A stretch of 64,000 bases of DNA from Hymenobacter armeniacus (GTDB taxonomy: Bacteria > Bacteroidota > Bacteroidia > Cytophagales > Hymenobacteraceae), in assembly GCF_014699055.1 (NCBI RefSeq), contig NZ_JACXAC010000001.1, positions 186,001 through 250,000 of the forward strand. The letters are read 5' to 3'. A program made the position numbers and the translations under genes. Below are positions 33,560 through 42,009 of the stretch, in pieces. Numbering within the stretch: the stretch's first letter is position 1; each line of letters begins with the position of its first letter. Under the pieces are notes generated by a model, which was given only the letters and a program-made list of their open reading frames with translations, had not been told where the DNA came from and searched no databases.

Positions 33560-33563
33560 CACG

Positions 33564-33652
33564 TAGCGCGGACTTTGCAGTCCGCGTCTCCGCCCTTTAT
33601 AGCATCGTTCCACCTATTCGTTCCGGGACGCGGACTACAAAGTCCGCGCTAC
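33564..33652. repeat. Palindromic intergenic repeat, family 3
   Basis: Left arm TAGCGCGGACTTTGCAGTCC then GCGT; right arm ACGCGGACTACAAAGTCCGC then GCTA. Each arm is itself a partial palindrome and the arms are inverted to each other. It fills the 100-base gap between the aminotransferase and dihydropyrimidinase genes. Confidence 0.88.
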
Positions 33653-33659
33653 ACTTCAC

Positions 33660-35033
33660 ATGTCCATTCTCCTCAAAAACGGCCGCGTCGTCACCGCCGA
33701 TTCGGACGCCGTCTGCGATATTCTAATTGAAGGCGAAACCATCGTGTCCATCGGCCGCAACTTGTCGGCCGAGGGCGCGGAAGTGATTGACTGCACTGGC
33801 AAACTGGTGATGCCTGGCGGCATCGACCCGCACGTGCACCTCGAAATGCCTTTCATGGGTACTTTCAGCTCCGACACCTACGAAACCGGCACCCGCGCCG
33901 CCCTGCACGGCGGCACCACCACCGTCATCGATTTCATCCTGCAAAAGCAGGGCAACTCGCTGCGCTCGGCCTTTGAGGAGTGGAGCGGGCGCGCTACTGG
34001 CAACGCCGTGGGCGACTACAGCTTCCACATGGCCGTGACGGATTTCAACCCGAGCACCAAGGAGGAAATCAAGGACATGATTGCCGAGGGCATCACCTCC
34101 TTCAAAACTTTTATGGCTTACAAAGGCGCGCTCATGATTGATGACGCGCAGATGGTGGGCCTGATGCAGGAAGTGAAAAAGCACGGCGGCCTCGTGACGG
34201 CCCACGCCACTAACGGCGACATGATTGACACGCTCATCGCCCAGCACCGGGCGCAGGGCAAGCTCACGCCGCTCTACCACTACCTTTCCCAGCCCGAAGT
34301 GACCGAAGCCGAAGCCTCGGGCCGCTTCGCCGACATCGCCAACTACACGGGCGTGAATGCCTACATCGTGCACCTCACCTGCGAGGGCGCCCTAAACCAA
34401 GTGCGCCGCGCCACCGAGCGCAACCAGCGCGTGCTGGTCGAAACCTGCATTCAGTACCTGGTGCTCGATGCGTCGCTCTACGAGGATGAGGCCAACGGTG
34501 CGAAGTGGGTGATGTCGCCCCCTTTGCGTGAGAAAAAAGACCAGGCCACGCTCTGGGCCGGCATCAACCAGGGCCTTGTGAACGTGGTGGGTACCGACCA
34601 TTGCCCCTTTATGTGGGAGCAGAAACTGATGGGCAAGGACGACTTCTCGAAGATTCCGAACGGGCACCCCGCCATTGAGCACCGCATGGAACTGCTGTTT
34701 TCGGAAGGCGTAAGCACCGGCAAAATCACGCCGCAGAAATTTGTGGAAGTCACCTCGACCAACCCCGCCAAAATCTTCGGTATGTTTCCGCGCAAAGGCA
34801 CCATCAGCATCGGCGCCGACGCGGATTTGGTGATATTTGACCCGCAAAAAAAACACGCCATTTCGGCCAGTACGCACCACATGAACTGCGACTACTCGGC
34901 CTATGAAGGCTGGGAACTAACCGGCAAGATTGAAACTGTGCTACTTCGCGGTCAAGTAGCCGTCGATGCCGGCGAAACCAAGGTTTCGAAGGGCTACGGA
35001 AAGTTCGTCAAGCGCGGCAAAACGAACATTTAG
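33660..35033 (+). CDS. hydA: Dihydropyrimidinase
   Basis: A 457-residue cyclic amidohydrolase of the dihydropyrimidinase/hydantoinase group. The metal motif HVH is at residues 58-60 (GIDPHVHLEMPF). The carboxylated lysine is in TSFKTFMAYKG (the MAYK lysine, near residue 155). VTAHATNGD, YIVHLTCEGA and VVGTDHCPF provide the remaining metal ligands. It hydrolyses 5,6-dihydrouracil to N-carbamoyl-beta-alanine (and dihydrothymine likewise), step two of the reductive route. The neighbours on both sides belong to the same pathway, which separates it from hydantoinases or allantoinase. Confidence 0.95.
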   Translation: MSILLKNGRVVTADSDAVCDILIEGETIVSIGRNLSAEGAEVIDCTGKLVMPGGIDPHVHLEMPFMGTFSSDTYETGTRAALHGGTTTVIDFILQKQGNSLRSAFEEWSGRATGNAVGDYSFHMAVTDFNPSTKEEIKDMIAEGITSFKTFMAYKGALMIDDAQMVGLMQEVKKHGGLVTAHATNGDMIDTLIAQHRAQGKLTPLYHYLSQPEVTEAEASGRFADIANYTGVNAYIVHLTCEGALNQVRRATERNQRVLVETCIQYLVLDASLYEDEANGAKWVMSPPLREKKDQATLWAGINQGLVNVVGTDHCPFMWEQKLMGKDDFSKIPNGHPAIEHRMELLFSEGVSTGKITPQKFVEVTSTNPAKIFGMFPRKGTISIGADADLVIFDPQKKHAISASTHHMNCDYSAYEGWELTGKIETVLLRGQVAVDAGETKVSKGYGKFVKRGKTNI

Positions 35034-35043
35034 GTCTGCGTCG

Positions 35044-35238
35044 GTCATTGCGAGTGGAGCGTAGCGCAGCGCGGCAATCCGTCCGGTCAAAACCACTCAC
35101 TTTCTAAAGAGAAAAGCCCTGTTTTTTGTGTAACTTTTAGCCCTCTTTGGGTTACCTGCTCGAATTTAACTTCATCACATTTTTAAGCTTAGCGCTGAGA
35201 ACAGGACGGATTGCTTCGTCGTGCCTCCTCGCAATGAC
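35044..35238. repeat. Palindromic intergenic repeat, family 2
   Basis: Left arm 35044-35084 begins GTCATTGCGAG and ends GCAATCCGTCC; right arm 35204-35238 is its inverted counterpart (GGACGGATTGC to CTCGCAATGAC). The spacer of about 120 bases is AT-rich and codes for nothing visible. It fills the gap between dihydropyrimidinase and beta-ureidopropionase. Confidence 0.88.
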
Positions 35239-35264
35239 AAGCTTCATTCCCACAACCAATTACA

Positions 35265-36131
35265 ATGCCCAGAATTATTAAATCCGGCCTCATCCAGATG
35301 AGCTTGCCGATGACCGAAGGCGAAGGCACCATCGAGGAAATCAAGGAAGCCATGGTGCAGAAGCACATTCCGCTCATTGAAGAAGCCGGCCGCCAGGGCG
35401 TGCAGATTCTTTGTTTGCAGGAAATCTTCAACACCCCGTATTTCTGCCCCGGCCAGGACAAGGCCTGGTACGCCTCGGCCGAAGCCGTGCCCGGCCCGAC
35501 TACGGACCGCATGGCCGAATACGCCAAGAAATACAACATGGTGATGATTGTGCCCGTGTACGAGCGCGAGTCGGCCGGCTTCCTCTACAACACGGCCGCC
35601 GTGATTGACGCCGACGGCACCTACCTCGGCAAGTACCGCAAAAACCACATCCCGCACACCACCGGCTTCTGGGAGAAGTTCTTCTTCAAGCCCGGCAACA
35701 TGGGCTACCCCGTGTTCCAGACCAAATACGCCAAAGTGGGCGTGTACATCTGCTACGACCGCCACTTCCCCGACGGCGCCCGCATTCTGGGCCTAAACGG
35801 AGCCGAAATCGTGTACAATCCCTCGGCCACTGTGGCCGGCCTCTCGCAATACCTCTGGAAGCTGGAGCAGCCCGCGCACGCCGCCGCCAACGGCTATTTC
35901 ATGGGCTGCATCAACCGCGTAGGCGAGGAGAAGCCCTGGAACCTGGGCCGCTTCTACGGCACCAGCTATTTCGTAGACCCGCGCGGCCAAATCATCGCGC
36001 AAGCCGATGAGTATAAAGACGAATTGCTGATTGCCGAATTCGACCTCGACATGATTGACGAGGTGCGCAATACCTGGCAATTCTTCCGCGACCGCCGCCC
36101 CGAAACCTACGAGAAACTGGTAGAACTGTAG
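35265..36131 (+). CDS. Beta-ureidopropionase (N-carbamoyl-beta-alanine amidohydrolase)
   Basis: A 288-residue carbon-nitrogen hydrolase (nitrilase superfamily). The catalytic triad is visible: Glu53 (LCLQEIFNTPYF), Lys126 (GKYRKNHIP) and Cys163 (VGVYICYDRHFPDGARILG). The sequence matches the beta-ureidopropionase branch and the length is normal for the bacterial form. It cleaves N-carbamoyl-beta-alanine to beta-alanine, CO2 and ammonia, step three of the pathway. N-carbamoylputrescine amidase is a close relative, but the neighbours favour the pyrimidine assignment. Confidence 0.92.
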   Translation: MPRIIKSGLIQMSLPMTEGEGTIEEIKEAMVQKHIPLIEEAGRQGVQILCLQEIFNTPYFCPGQDKAWYASAEAVPGPTTDRMAEYAKKYNMVMIVPVYERESAGFLYNTAAVIDADGTYLGKYRKNHIPHTTGFWEKFFFKPGNMGYPVFQTKYAKVGVYICYDRHFPDGARILGLNGAEIVYNPSATVAGLSQYLWKLEQPAHAAANGYFMGCINRVGEEKPWNLGRFYGTSYFVDPRGQIIAQADEYKDELLIAEFDLDMIDEVRNTWQFFRDRRPETYEKLVEL

Positions 36132-36221
36132 GCGCTTGGCTAACCTAAAAACGGTCGTGCGAAGAATTGTCGGAGCATGACCGTTTTTTATTTCCTACTA
36201 ATCTCGAATTAATCTGCCCCA

Positions 36222-37547
36222 ATGGCTGAATTTTCTACACCCACCACTGAGCAGCAATTCGCGGAAAATTTCGCGCAATTGAAGCCGGTGATGAACCGCA
36301 CCGAGGCGCTGTACGAGAGCTCCCGCTGCCTGTTTTGCTTCGATGCGCCGTGTATAAAAGCGTGCCCGTCGGGGATTGACATTCCGCAGTTTATCCGCCA
36401 GATAAACTCGGGCAACGACACTGGCGCGGCGCGCACCATTTACGAGGCTAATTATTTCGGTAATGCCTGCGGCAAAGTGTGCCCCACGGAAGTGCTCTGC
36501 GAAGGCGCCTGTGTGTACAACTTGCAGGAAGTGAAGCCGATTGAGATTGGCCGCTTGCAGAGCTACGCCACTACCAAGGCAATTAACAGCGGCAAACATT
36601 TGTTCGGCTCCGGCGCGGATAATGGCAAGAAGGTAGCTGTAATTGGGGCCGGTCCGGCGGGTATCTCCGCTGCGTGTGAATTGCGGGCGCTGGGCTATGG
36701 CGTCGATGTTTTCGAAGCCAAAGCGCAACCTTCAGGATTGACAGTGTACGGCGTTGCGCCCTACAAAATCACCAACGAAGAAACGCTGGCCGAAATGGCC
36801 TATCTGCAAGCGCAATTCGGCTATAATGTGCATTTTAATTCGGCTATTTCTTCGCGTGCGGAATTAAAAAAGCTGGAGGAAAAATACGACGCTATTTTCC
36901 TCGGAATTGGCCTCGGCAAAACCAACGAATTAGGTTTGCCCGGTGAGGATAAAATTAATTGCACCGGCGCAGTAGAGTTTATTGCCGAGTTGCGGCAGCA
37001 TCACCACGAAGTAGCGGTGGGCCGCAAGGTAATTGTGCTTGGTGGCGGCAACACCGCCATGGACGCCGCCTCTGAATCTTCGCGCCTTGGGGCGGAAACC
37101 GTTCTTCTGGCTTACCGCCGAGCAAAGGAAGAAATGGGTGCTTACGAGTTCGAGTACGACTTGGCCAAAGGGGTAGGAGTGAGGGGTTTGTTCAACGTGG
37201 CGCCGGTGGAAATTACCGGTAATGGCTACGTCGCGGGTGTTAAATTCATTCGCACCGAAACCAAGGACGGCAAGGTGCAGGAAATTGCCGGCTCTGAATT
37301 CGTCGAGCCATGCGACATGGTCATTAAAGCCACGGGCCAAGCCAAGCAGACCGAATTTTTGAGCCTGATTCCCGGCTTGAAACTGGATGGCAAGGGCCGC
37401 ATTCTTGCCAACGCGCACACTGGACAAACTTCCAATCCGAAGTACTTCGCTTCCGGCGATGCCTGGAATGGCGGTGCCGAAGTGGTGAACGCGGCGGCTG
37501 AAGCCAAGCTCACGGCGCGCGGTATTCACGCTTATTTGAGCAAGTAA
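36222..37547 (+). CDS. preT: NAD-dependent dihydropyrimidine dehydrogenase subunit PreT
   Basis: A 441-residue flavoprotein corresponding to the N-terminal half of dihydropyrimidine dehydrogenase. Eight cysteines for two [4Fe-4S] clusters lie at residues 36, 39, 44, 48 (CLFCFDAPCIKAC) and 83, 87, 93, 97 (CGKVCPTEVLCEGAC). The FAD site VAVIGAGPAGISAA is at about 138-151 and the NAD site VIVLGGGNTAMDAA at about 270. Electrons from NADH pass through this subunit to PreA. Codon use is less GC-biased here than in most genes of the window (more AAT, ATT and GAA), which could reflect a different origin or lower constraint. Confidence 0.94.
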   Translation: MAEFSTPTTEQQFAENFAQLKPVMNRTEALYESSRCLFCFDAPCIKACPSGIDIPQFIRQINSGNDTGAARTIYEANYFGNACGKVCPTEVLCEGACVYNLQEVKPIEIGRLQSYATTKAINSGKHLFGSGADNGKKVAVIGAGPAGISAACELRALGYGVDVFEAKAQPSGLTVYGVAPYKITNEETLAEMAYLQAQFGYNVHFNSAISSRAELKKLEEKYDAIFLGIGLGKTNELGLPGEDKINCTGAVEFIAELRQHHHEVAVGRKVIVLGGGNTAMDAASESSRLGAETVLLAYRRAKEEMGAYEFEYDLAKGVGVRGLFNVAPVEITGNGYVAGVKFIRTETKDGKVQEIAGSEFVEPCDMVIKATGQAKQTEFLSLIPGLKLDGKGRILANAHTGQTSNPKYFASGDAWNGGAEVVNAAAEAKLTARGIHAYLSK

Positions 37548-37575
37548 TTTTCTTTTCACGATACCAAAAAAGAAC

Positions 37576-37662
37576 GTCATGCAGAGCGTAGCGAAGCATC
37601 TTTATCGCGCAAGTATTTAAATTACTCCCAAGGTAAAGATGCTTCGCTGCGCTCTGCATGAC
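37576..37662. repeat. Palindromic intergenic repeat, family 1 (copy f)
   Basis: Arms GTCATGCAGAGCGTAGCGAA / GCATCTTTA and TAAAGATGCTTCGCTGCGCT / CTGCATGAC. It lies between preT and preA, whose products form one enzyme. Confidence 0.9.
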
Positions 37663-37682
37663 GTTCTAACAGAATATAGAAT

Positions 37683-39077
37683 ATGCCCGACCTATCCATA
37701 AATTTCGCCGGCATTAAATCGCCGAACCCGTTCTGGCTGGCTTCGGCCCCGCCCACCAATTCCGGCTACCAGGTGATGAAAGCCTTCGACGCCGGCTGGG
37801 GCGGCGCAGTGTGGAAAACGCTGGGCGTGCCCGTCGTGAACGTTTCGAGCCGCTACGGCGGCGTGAATTACCGCGACAAACGACTGGTGGGCTTCAACAA
37901 CATCGAGCTGATTTCGGACCGGCCGCTCTCGCACAACCTGCGCGAGATTGAGGAAGTGAAAAAGCGCTTCCCCAACCACGCCGTCATCGCCTCGCTCATG
38001 GTGCAGAGCCGGCAGGAGTGGCACGACATCGTGCGCCAGAGCCAAGACGCCGGCGCCGACGGCTTTGAACTGAATTTTGGCTGCCCGCACGGCATGTGCG
38101 AGCGGGGCATGGGCTCGGCGGTAGGGCAGGAGCCCAAGGTGCTGCAGATGATAGTGGAATGGGTGATGGAAGTGGCCCAGAAGCCCGTCATTGTGAAGCT
38201 CACGCCCAACATCTCCGACATCACGGAGCCGGCCATGGCCGCCCGGCGCGGCGGGGCCGATGCCATTTCGCTCATCAACACCATTCAGAGCATCGTGGGC
38301 GTTGATTTGGATAAGTTCGCGCCGTACCCGATTGTGGACGGCAAGGGCACCAACGGCGGCTACTGCGGCCCGGCCGTGAAGCCCATTGCCCTGAACATGG
38401 TGAAAAACTGCGCCCAGCACCCCGATATCAAGCTGCCCATTTCGGGCATTGGTGGAATCGAGAACTGGCGCGATGCCGTGGAGCACATATTGCTGGGTGC
38501 CAGCTCGGTGCAGGTGTGCACGGCGGCCATGCACTTTGGCTTCGGCATTATTCGGGAGATGACGTCGGGCCTGGAGCAGTACATGGTGGAGAAGGGTTTC
38601 AACACCATCAATGACATGGTGGGTAAGGCGCTGCCCAACGTGCTGCACTGGGAAGACCTGAATATGAAGTACAAGGTGACGGCCAACATCAACGAGGACA
38701 AGTGCATTGGCTGCCAGCTGTGCTACACGGCCTGCGAGGACGGCGCCCACCAGGCCATCAAGCTGAACGCTGGCACCCGCGTGCCCGAAATCATCGAAGA
38801 AAACTGCGTGGGCTGCAACCTGTGCTCACTAGTCTGCCCCGTGGAGCAGTGCATCACGATGGAGCAAACCGATTCTGGAACCCAGCACCTCACCTGGAAG
38901 GAGCGCACCGAGGCCGGCGATATTCCGACCAAATTCGAAGACGAGAAAGCCGGCGGCCGCCACCACTGGGTGCCCGAGCCTGCGGCCGCATTGGGCAAGG
39001 AGCGTCACAAAACGCTGCCCGGCAAAGCACGCCTCTACTCGGGCGAAACCCAGGTGCCGGCCCAGGCCGAAGCATAA
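37683..39077 (+). CDS. preA: NAD-dependent dihydropyrimidine dehydrogenase subunit PreA
   Basis: A 464-residue protein. Residues about 1-320 are the FMN-binding dihydroorotate-dehydrogenase-like barrel (DLSINFAGIKSPNPFWLASA, ELNFGCPHGMCERGMGSAVG, VKLTPNISDITEPA, ISGIGGIENW). The C-terminus carries two ferredoxin-type motifs (CIGCQLCYTACEDG and CVGCNLCSLVCPVEQC). With PreT it reduces uracil and thymine to the dihydro forms using NADH; in E. coli the complex also works in reverse. The C-terminal tail after the clusters is about 45 residues longer than the cluster domain needs and is polar. A terminator follows at 39121. Confidence 0.95.
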   Translation: MPDLSINFAGIKSPNPFWLASAPPTNSGYQVMKAFDAGWGGAVWKTLGVPVVNVSSRYGGVNYRDKRLVGFNNIELISDRPLSHNLREIEEVKKRFPNHAVIASLMVQSRQEWHDIVRQSQDAGADGFELNFGCPHGMCERGMGSAVGQEPKVLQMIVEWVMEVAQKPVIVKLTPNISDITEPAMAARRGGADAISLINTIQSIVGVDLDKFAPYPIVDGKGTNGGYCGPAVKPIALNMVKNCAQHPDIKLPISGIGGIENWRDAVEHILLGASSVQVCTAAMHFGFGIIREMTSGLEQYMVEKGFNTINDMVGKALPNVLHWEDLNMKYKVTANINEDKCIGCQLCYTACEDGAHQAIKLNAGTRVPEIIEENCVGCNLCSLVCPVEQCITMEQTDSGTQHLTWKERTEAGDIPTKFEDEKAGGRHHWVPEPAAALGKERHKTLPGKARLYSGETQVPAQAEA

Positions 39078-39120
39078 GTGCGCCAGCACTTGTAAACCTA
39101 AAAATATAATCAACAGAGAG

Positions 39121-39149
39121 GCCCCTTGGTAACGCGCCAAGGGGCTTTT
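39121..39149 (+). terminator. Terminator of the pyrimidine-degradation cluster
   Basis: Perfect 9-bp stem GCCCCTTGG / CCAAGGGGC with a 7-base loop, followed by TTTT. It lies 43 bases beyond the preA stop codon. Confidence 0.9.
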
Positions 39150-39371
39150 GGCTTGATATGGGGGCGTTGGGTGGGCGTCCGTAGAGCAACAATGGAGTTG
39201 GGAACGGTTGGACTTGGCCCTTCGAAAACCACAACGGCAGGCGGAACAGGACCGTATGAGTAAAGTGCTTGTGGCTAGGGCAAACGCAACGGAAAAGTCA
39301 ACTATTTCGCGCTGCCATTTGTCTGGTATACAAGTCAGATTTGTCATTCAACGTGCTCGCGCACCTTCGCC

Positions 39372-39635
39372 ATGAAAACGAAATCAGTGATTTTTGCCTT
39401 GGGCCTGTGCTTGCTCCTGCTGAGCGGCTGCGTGGCTTCGGTGGGCACTGGCTACGACTACGGATACTACCCGCCGGCTCAGCCGTATTATCCTCGCCCG
39501 TACTATGCCCGCCCCTATTATTACACGCCCCGCCCCGCGGTGGTGGTGCCGGTTCGGCCGTATTACCGGGGCAGCTACCACGGTGGCTACCGCGGCGGCA
39601 ATGGCTACCACGGTGGCTACGGACGACGCCGCTAA
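39372..39635 (+). CDS. Small Tyr/Pro/Gly-rich lipoprotein
   Basis: An 87-residue predicted lipoprotein: signal MKTKSVIFALGLCLLLLSGC with a lipobox ending LLSGC (Cys20). The mature part is low-complexity, first PYYPRPYYARPYYYTPRP and then GSYHGGYRGGNGYHGGYGRR. Such short Tyr-rich lipoproteins are common in Hymenobacter-like genomes and have no known function. It stands alone between two terminators. Confidence 0.75.
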   Translation: MKTKSVIFALGLCLLLLSGCVASVGTGYDYGYYPPAQPYYPRPYYARPYYYTPRPAVVVPVRPYYRGSYHGGYRGGNGYHGGYGRRR

Positions 39636-39659
39636 CCGCGGCTAGCGCCCTGCAAAGTT

Positions 39660-39700
39660 GAAAGAGGCTGTTCGCTGACGAGGCGGACAGCCTCTTTTTT
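39660..39700 (+). terminator. Rho-independent terminator
   Basis: Stem AAAGAGGCTG / CAGCCTCTTT with an internal CG pair and a T6 tail, 25 bases after the small lipoprotein gene. Confidence 0.9.
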
Positions 39701-39775
39701 GTGCTGGCCAGTCAGAAAGACCGGATATGTGCGGCCGGGTGTTCGTTCTTTGGCAAAATCTTGAGTTTCGCTGGT

Positions 39776-40696
39776 ATGAAGTTTTTTGACCGGGGGCTGC
39801 GGTGCCTGCCACTATTCTCGCTGGTGCTGGGCCTGCTGCACTGTGCCACGAGCCGCGCCCAGGGCTATGCGGAAGGCGTGGGCCTGAGCTACGAAGTGCT
39901 GCCCCTGAAGCTGAGCGGCCGTGAGGCCGCCTTCCGGGCCGATGTGTACCGGGCCAATGTCATTGTGCCCCTTGCCGTGTCGGCCGATAGCAGCCACGGC
40001 CTGCTGCTGGGGGCCAGCCTCGAAGCCCTTCGATTCAGCGGCGAACGGCCGGGCTTCGCCGTGAACAATGTGTATGGCTTTTCGCCGATTGTGGGCTACC
40101 GCCAACGCATTTCGCCCAGGCTGGAGCTAACCGCGCTGGCGCTGCCGGCGTTGAACTCTGACCTGCGCGACGTGCGCGCGGCCGACATCACCTGGGGCGG
40201 GGTGGGGCGGGCCACTTTTCGCTTCAACCCCCGCCGTGCGTATCGGCTCACGGTGGGCTACCGCCAGCAGTTTTATGGGCCGCAGTACGTCTTGCTGCTG
40301 GGCCTCGACTGGCGGCTGGGGCAGCGCTGGCGGCTGTTTGGCGACTTGCCCACCACGGTCAACGTCAGCTACGCGGCCGGGCCGCGCGTCAACGTGGGCT
40401 TCAACCTCAACGGTATCAACACGGCCTACCGCCTGCAGGAGCAAAACCGGTATTTTCAGTACTTGCAAGGGCACTACGGGCTGTTTGCCGAAACCTACCT
40501 GAGCCCCTACTGGGCCCTGCGGGCCACGGCCGCCTACGCCGTGACGCGGCGCCTGGAAGTGTACGCCCAGAACGACCAATGGCCCGCCACCATCGACTAC
40601 ATCGGGCTGGGGCAGGCGCCCACGCCGCTCAGCCCGCGCATCGCGAAGGGCCTGGCGTTTCGGCTGGCGCTGAGCTACCGGGTGCCCGCTCCGTAG
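39776..40696 (+). CDS. Outer-membrane beta-barrel protein (DUF6268-like)
   Basis: A 306-residue protein with a signal peptide (FSLVLGLLHCATSRA|Q) after the start MKFFDRGLRCLPL. The mature part is rich in amphipathic strands (AEGVGLSYEVLPLKLSG; YRLTVGYRQQFYGPQYVLLL; VSYAAGPRVNVGFNLNGINT). It resembles the DUF6268 group of outer-membrane beta-barrels, to which I assign it tentatively. The C-terminus (LAFRLALSYRVPAP) is strand-like. The frame is open 75 bases further upstream but the added residues would not be a signal peptide. Function is unknown. Confidence 0.7.
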   Translation: MKFFDRGLRCLPLFSLVLGLLHCATSRAQGYAEGVGLSYEVLPLKLSGREAAFRADVYRANVIVPLAVSADSSHGLLLGASLEALRFSGERPGFAVNNVYGFSPIVGYRQRISPRLELTALALPALNSDLRDVRAADITWGGVGRATFRFNPRRAYRLTVGYRQQFYGPQYVLLLGLDWRLGQRWRLFGDLPTTVNVSYAAGPRVNVGFNLNGINTAYRLQEQNRYFQYLQGHYGLFAETYLSPYWALRATAAYAVTRRLEVYAQNDQWPATIDYIGLGQAPTPLSPRIAKGLAFRLALSYRVPAP

Positions 40697-40707
40697 GCTG
40701 GCGGCGC

Positions 40708-41886
40708 TTACGCAGCGAAATCGGCTGGTGTGGCGGCCTCTATGGTAGCCGCTGCAGCGGCGGGTTTCGGCGAGTCGGCGTGAATAGAGGCCGACGTATC
40801 GCGCAAGTGCTGCGGCTGGCGCCCGTTCCTAACGGCCTGAATCTCGGCCACAATGGCCAGCGCTATTTCTTCGGGCGTTTCGCCACCCAAACTCAGCCCA
40901 ATGGGGCTGTGCAGCCGGTGGCCGAGCACATGGCGGCGCTCTGCTTCCGACAATTCCAACTCTTCTAGCAGGCGGCCGGCTTTGGCGCGCGGGCCCAGCA
41001 GCCCGACGTAGGGCGCGGCCGTGGGCAGCAGGGTTTGCAGCGCGGCCAGGTCGTAGGCGTAGTTGTGGCTCAGCAGCACGTGGTAGGCGGCGGCGTCGGG
41101 CTGCTGGGTTTCTAGCTCGCGCACGGGCACAACGCGCACCTCGGCTGCTTCCGGAAACCGGGCGGCGGTGGCCAGGTTTGGCCGGCCATCCACCACGGAT
41201 ACCTGCCAACCCAGCGACGCGGCCAGGCGCACCAGGGGCTGGGCGTCGTTGCCGGCGCCGTACACCACCAGCCGCAACGGCGGCGTCAGGATTTCCAGCA
41301 GGGCGCGCACGGGACCGGCGTCGGTCGCTACGTCCAGCACCCGCGACTGGCCCTGCGTCAGGGTGGCTTGCGCTGCCTGTGCCAGGGGCGCGGCCAGCAG
41401 GGGAGTGCCCCGCACCACGCCACCGGCCGATAGCAGCAGCCGTTGGCCCACGGCGGCCCGCAAGCCGTTGGCATCCGCCTCAAACACGGTGACCAGCACC
41501 GCCGGCTCCGGATGCTGAGCAAAGCCGCGCAGCAGCTCCATGGGGTTGTCGGGGGCGTTGAAATCCAGCGGTTCGAGCAGGATGCGCACCACGCCCTGGC
41601 AGCCGGGGCCCAGGCCGTGGCGCGGGTCGTCCTCGTCGCGGGTGTCGTACGTCACCAGCGCCGGCTCGCCCTGAAAAATGGCTCGGCGCGCCCGCTGGCG
41701 AGCATCGCCTTCCAGGCAGCCCCCGCTGATGGCGCCGGTCAGCTCGCCGTCTTCGGTGACGAGCATGCGGGCGCCGGGGCGGCGGTAGGCCGAGCCCAGC
41801 ACCTCGACCACCGTGGCCAGCGCGCAGGGGCGGGCGGCGGCACGGTGGCGGTCGTAAGCAAGAAGGAGGCGTTGGAGTTCGGTCAT
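40708..41886 (-). CDS. xdhC: XdhC/CoxI-type molybdenum-cofactor insertion chaperone
   Basis: A 392-residue protein of the XdhC/CoxI family. The N-terminal domain has the conserved ATVVEVLGSAYRRPGARMLV and ISGGCLEGD (Cys57) motifs. The C-terminal Rossmann domain begins LRLVVYGAGNDAQPLVRLAA and ends with the conserved HRLHSPIGLSLGGETPEEIA. These proteins bind and sulfurate molybdenum cofactor and deliver it to xanthine-dehydrogenase-family enzymes. The most likely client is the PaoABC-type enzyme 2 kb away at 43943-47826, with the AraC and NmrA-like genes between. The open frame continues upstream over the start of the divergent AraC gene; I chose the ATG at 41886. The AraC gene starts 124 bases away on the other strand. 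Confidence 0.9.
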   Translation of the reverse strand: MTELQRLLLAYDRHRAAARPCALATVVEVLGSAYRRPGARMLVTEDGELTGAISGGCLEGDARQRARRAIFQGEPALVTYDTRDEDDPRHGLGPGCQGVVRILLEPLDFNAPDNPMELLRGFAQHPEPAVLVTVFEADANGLRAAVGQRLLLSAGGVVRGTPLLAAPLAQAAQATLTQGQSRVLDVATDAGPVRALLEILTPPLRLVVYGAGNDAQPLVRLAASLGWQVSVVDGRPNLATAARFPEAAEVRVVPVRELETQQPDAAAYHVLLSHNYAYDLAALQTLLPTAAPYVGLLGPRAKAGRLLEELELSEAERRHVLGHRLHSPIGLSLGGETPEEIALAIVAEIQAVRNGRQPQHLRDTSASIHADSPKPAAAAATIEAATPADFAA

Positions 41887-42009
41887 TGCAAGCGGGTGGA
41901 GCCAGGAATACGCCTGGTGGCGGGGCTGGGTTATGAAAACCACTGGCCTGCGGAGGTGGTTTGGGCTGGCAGCAGGCCACCCGCCCAATGGCGGGTAATA
42001 TTGCCTTTC

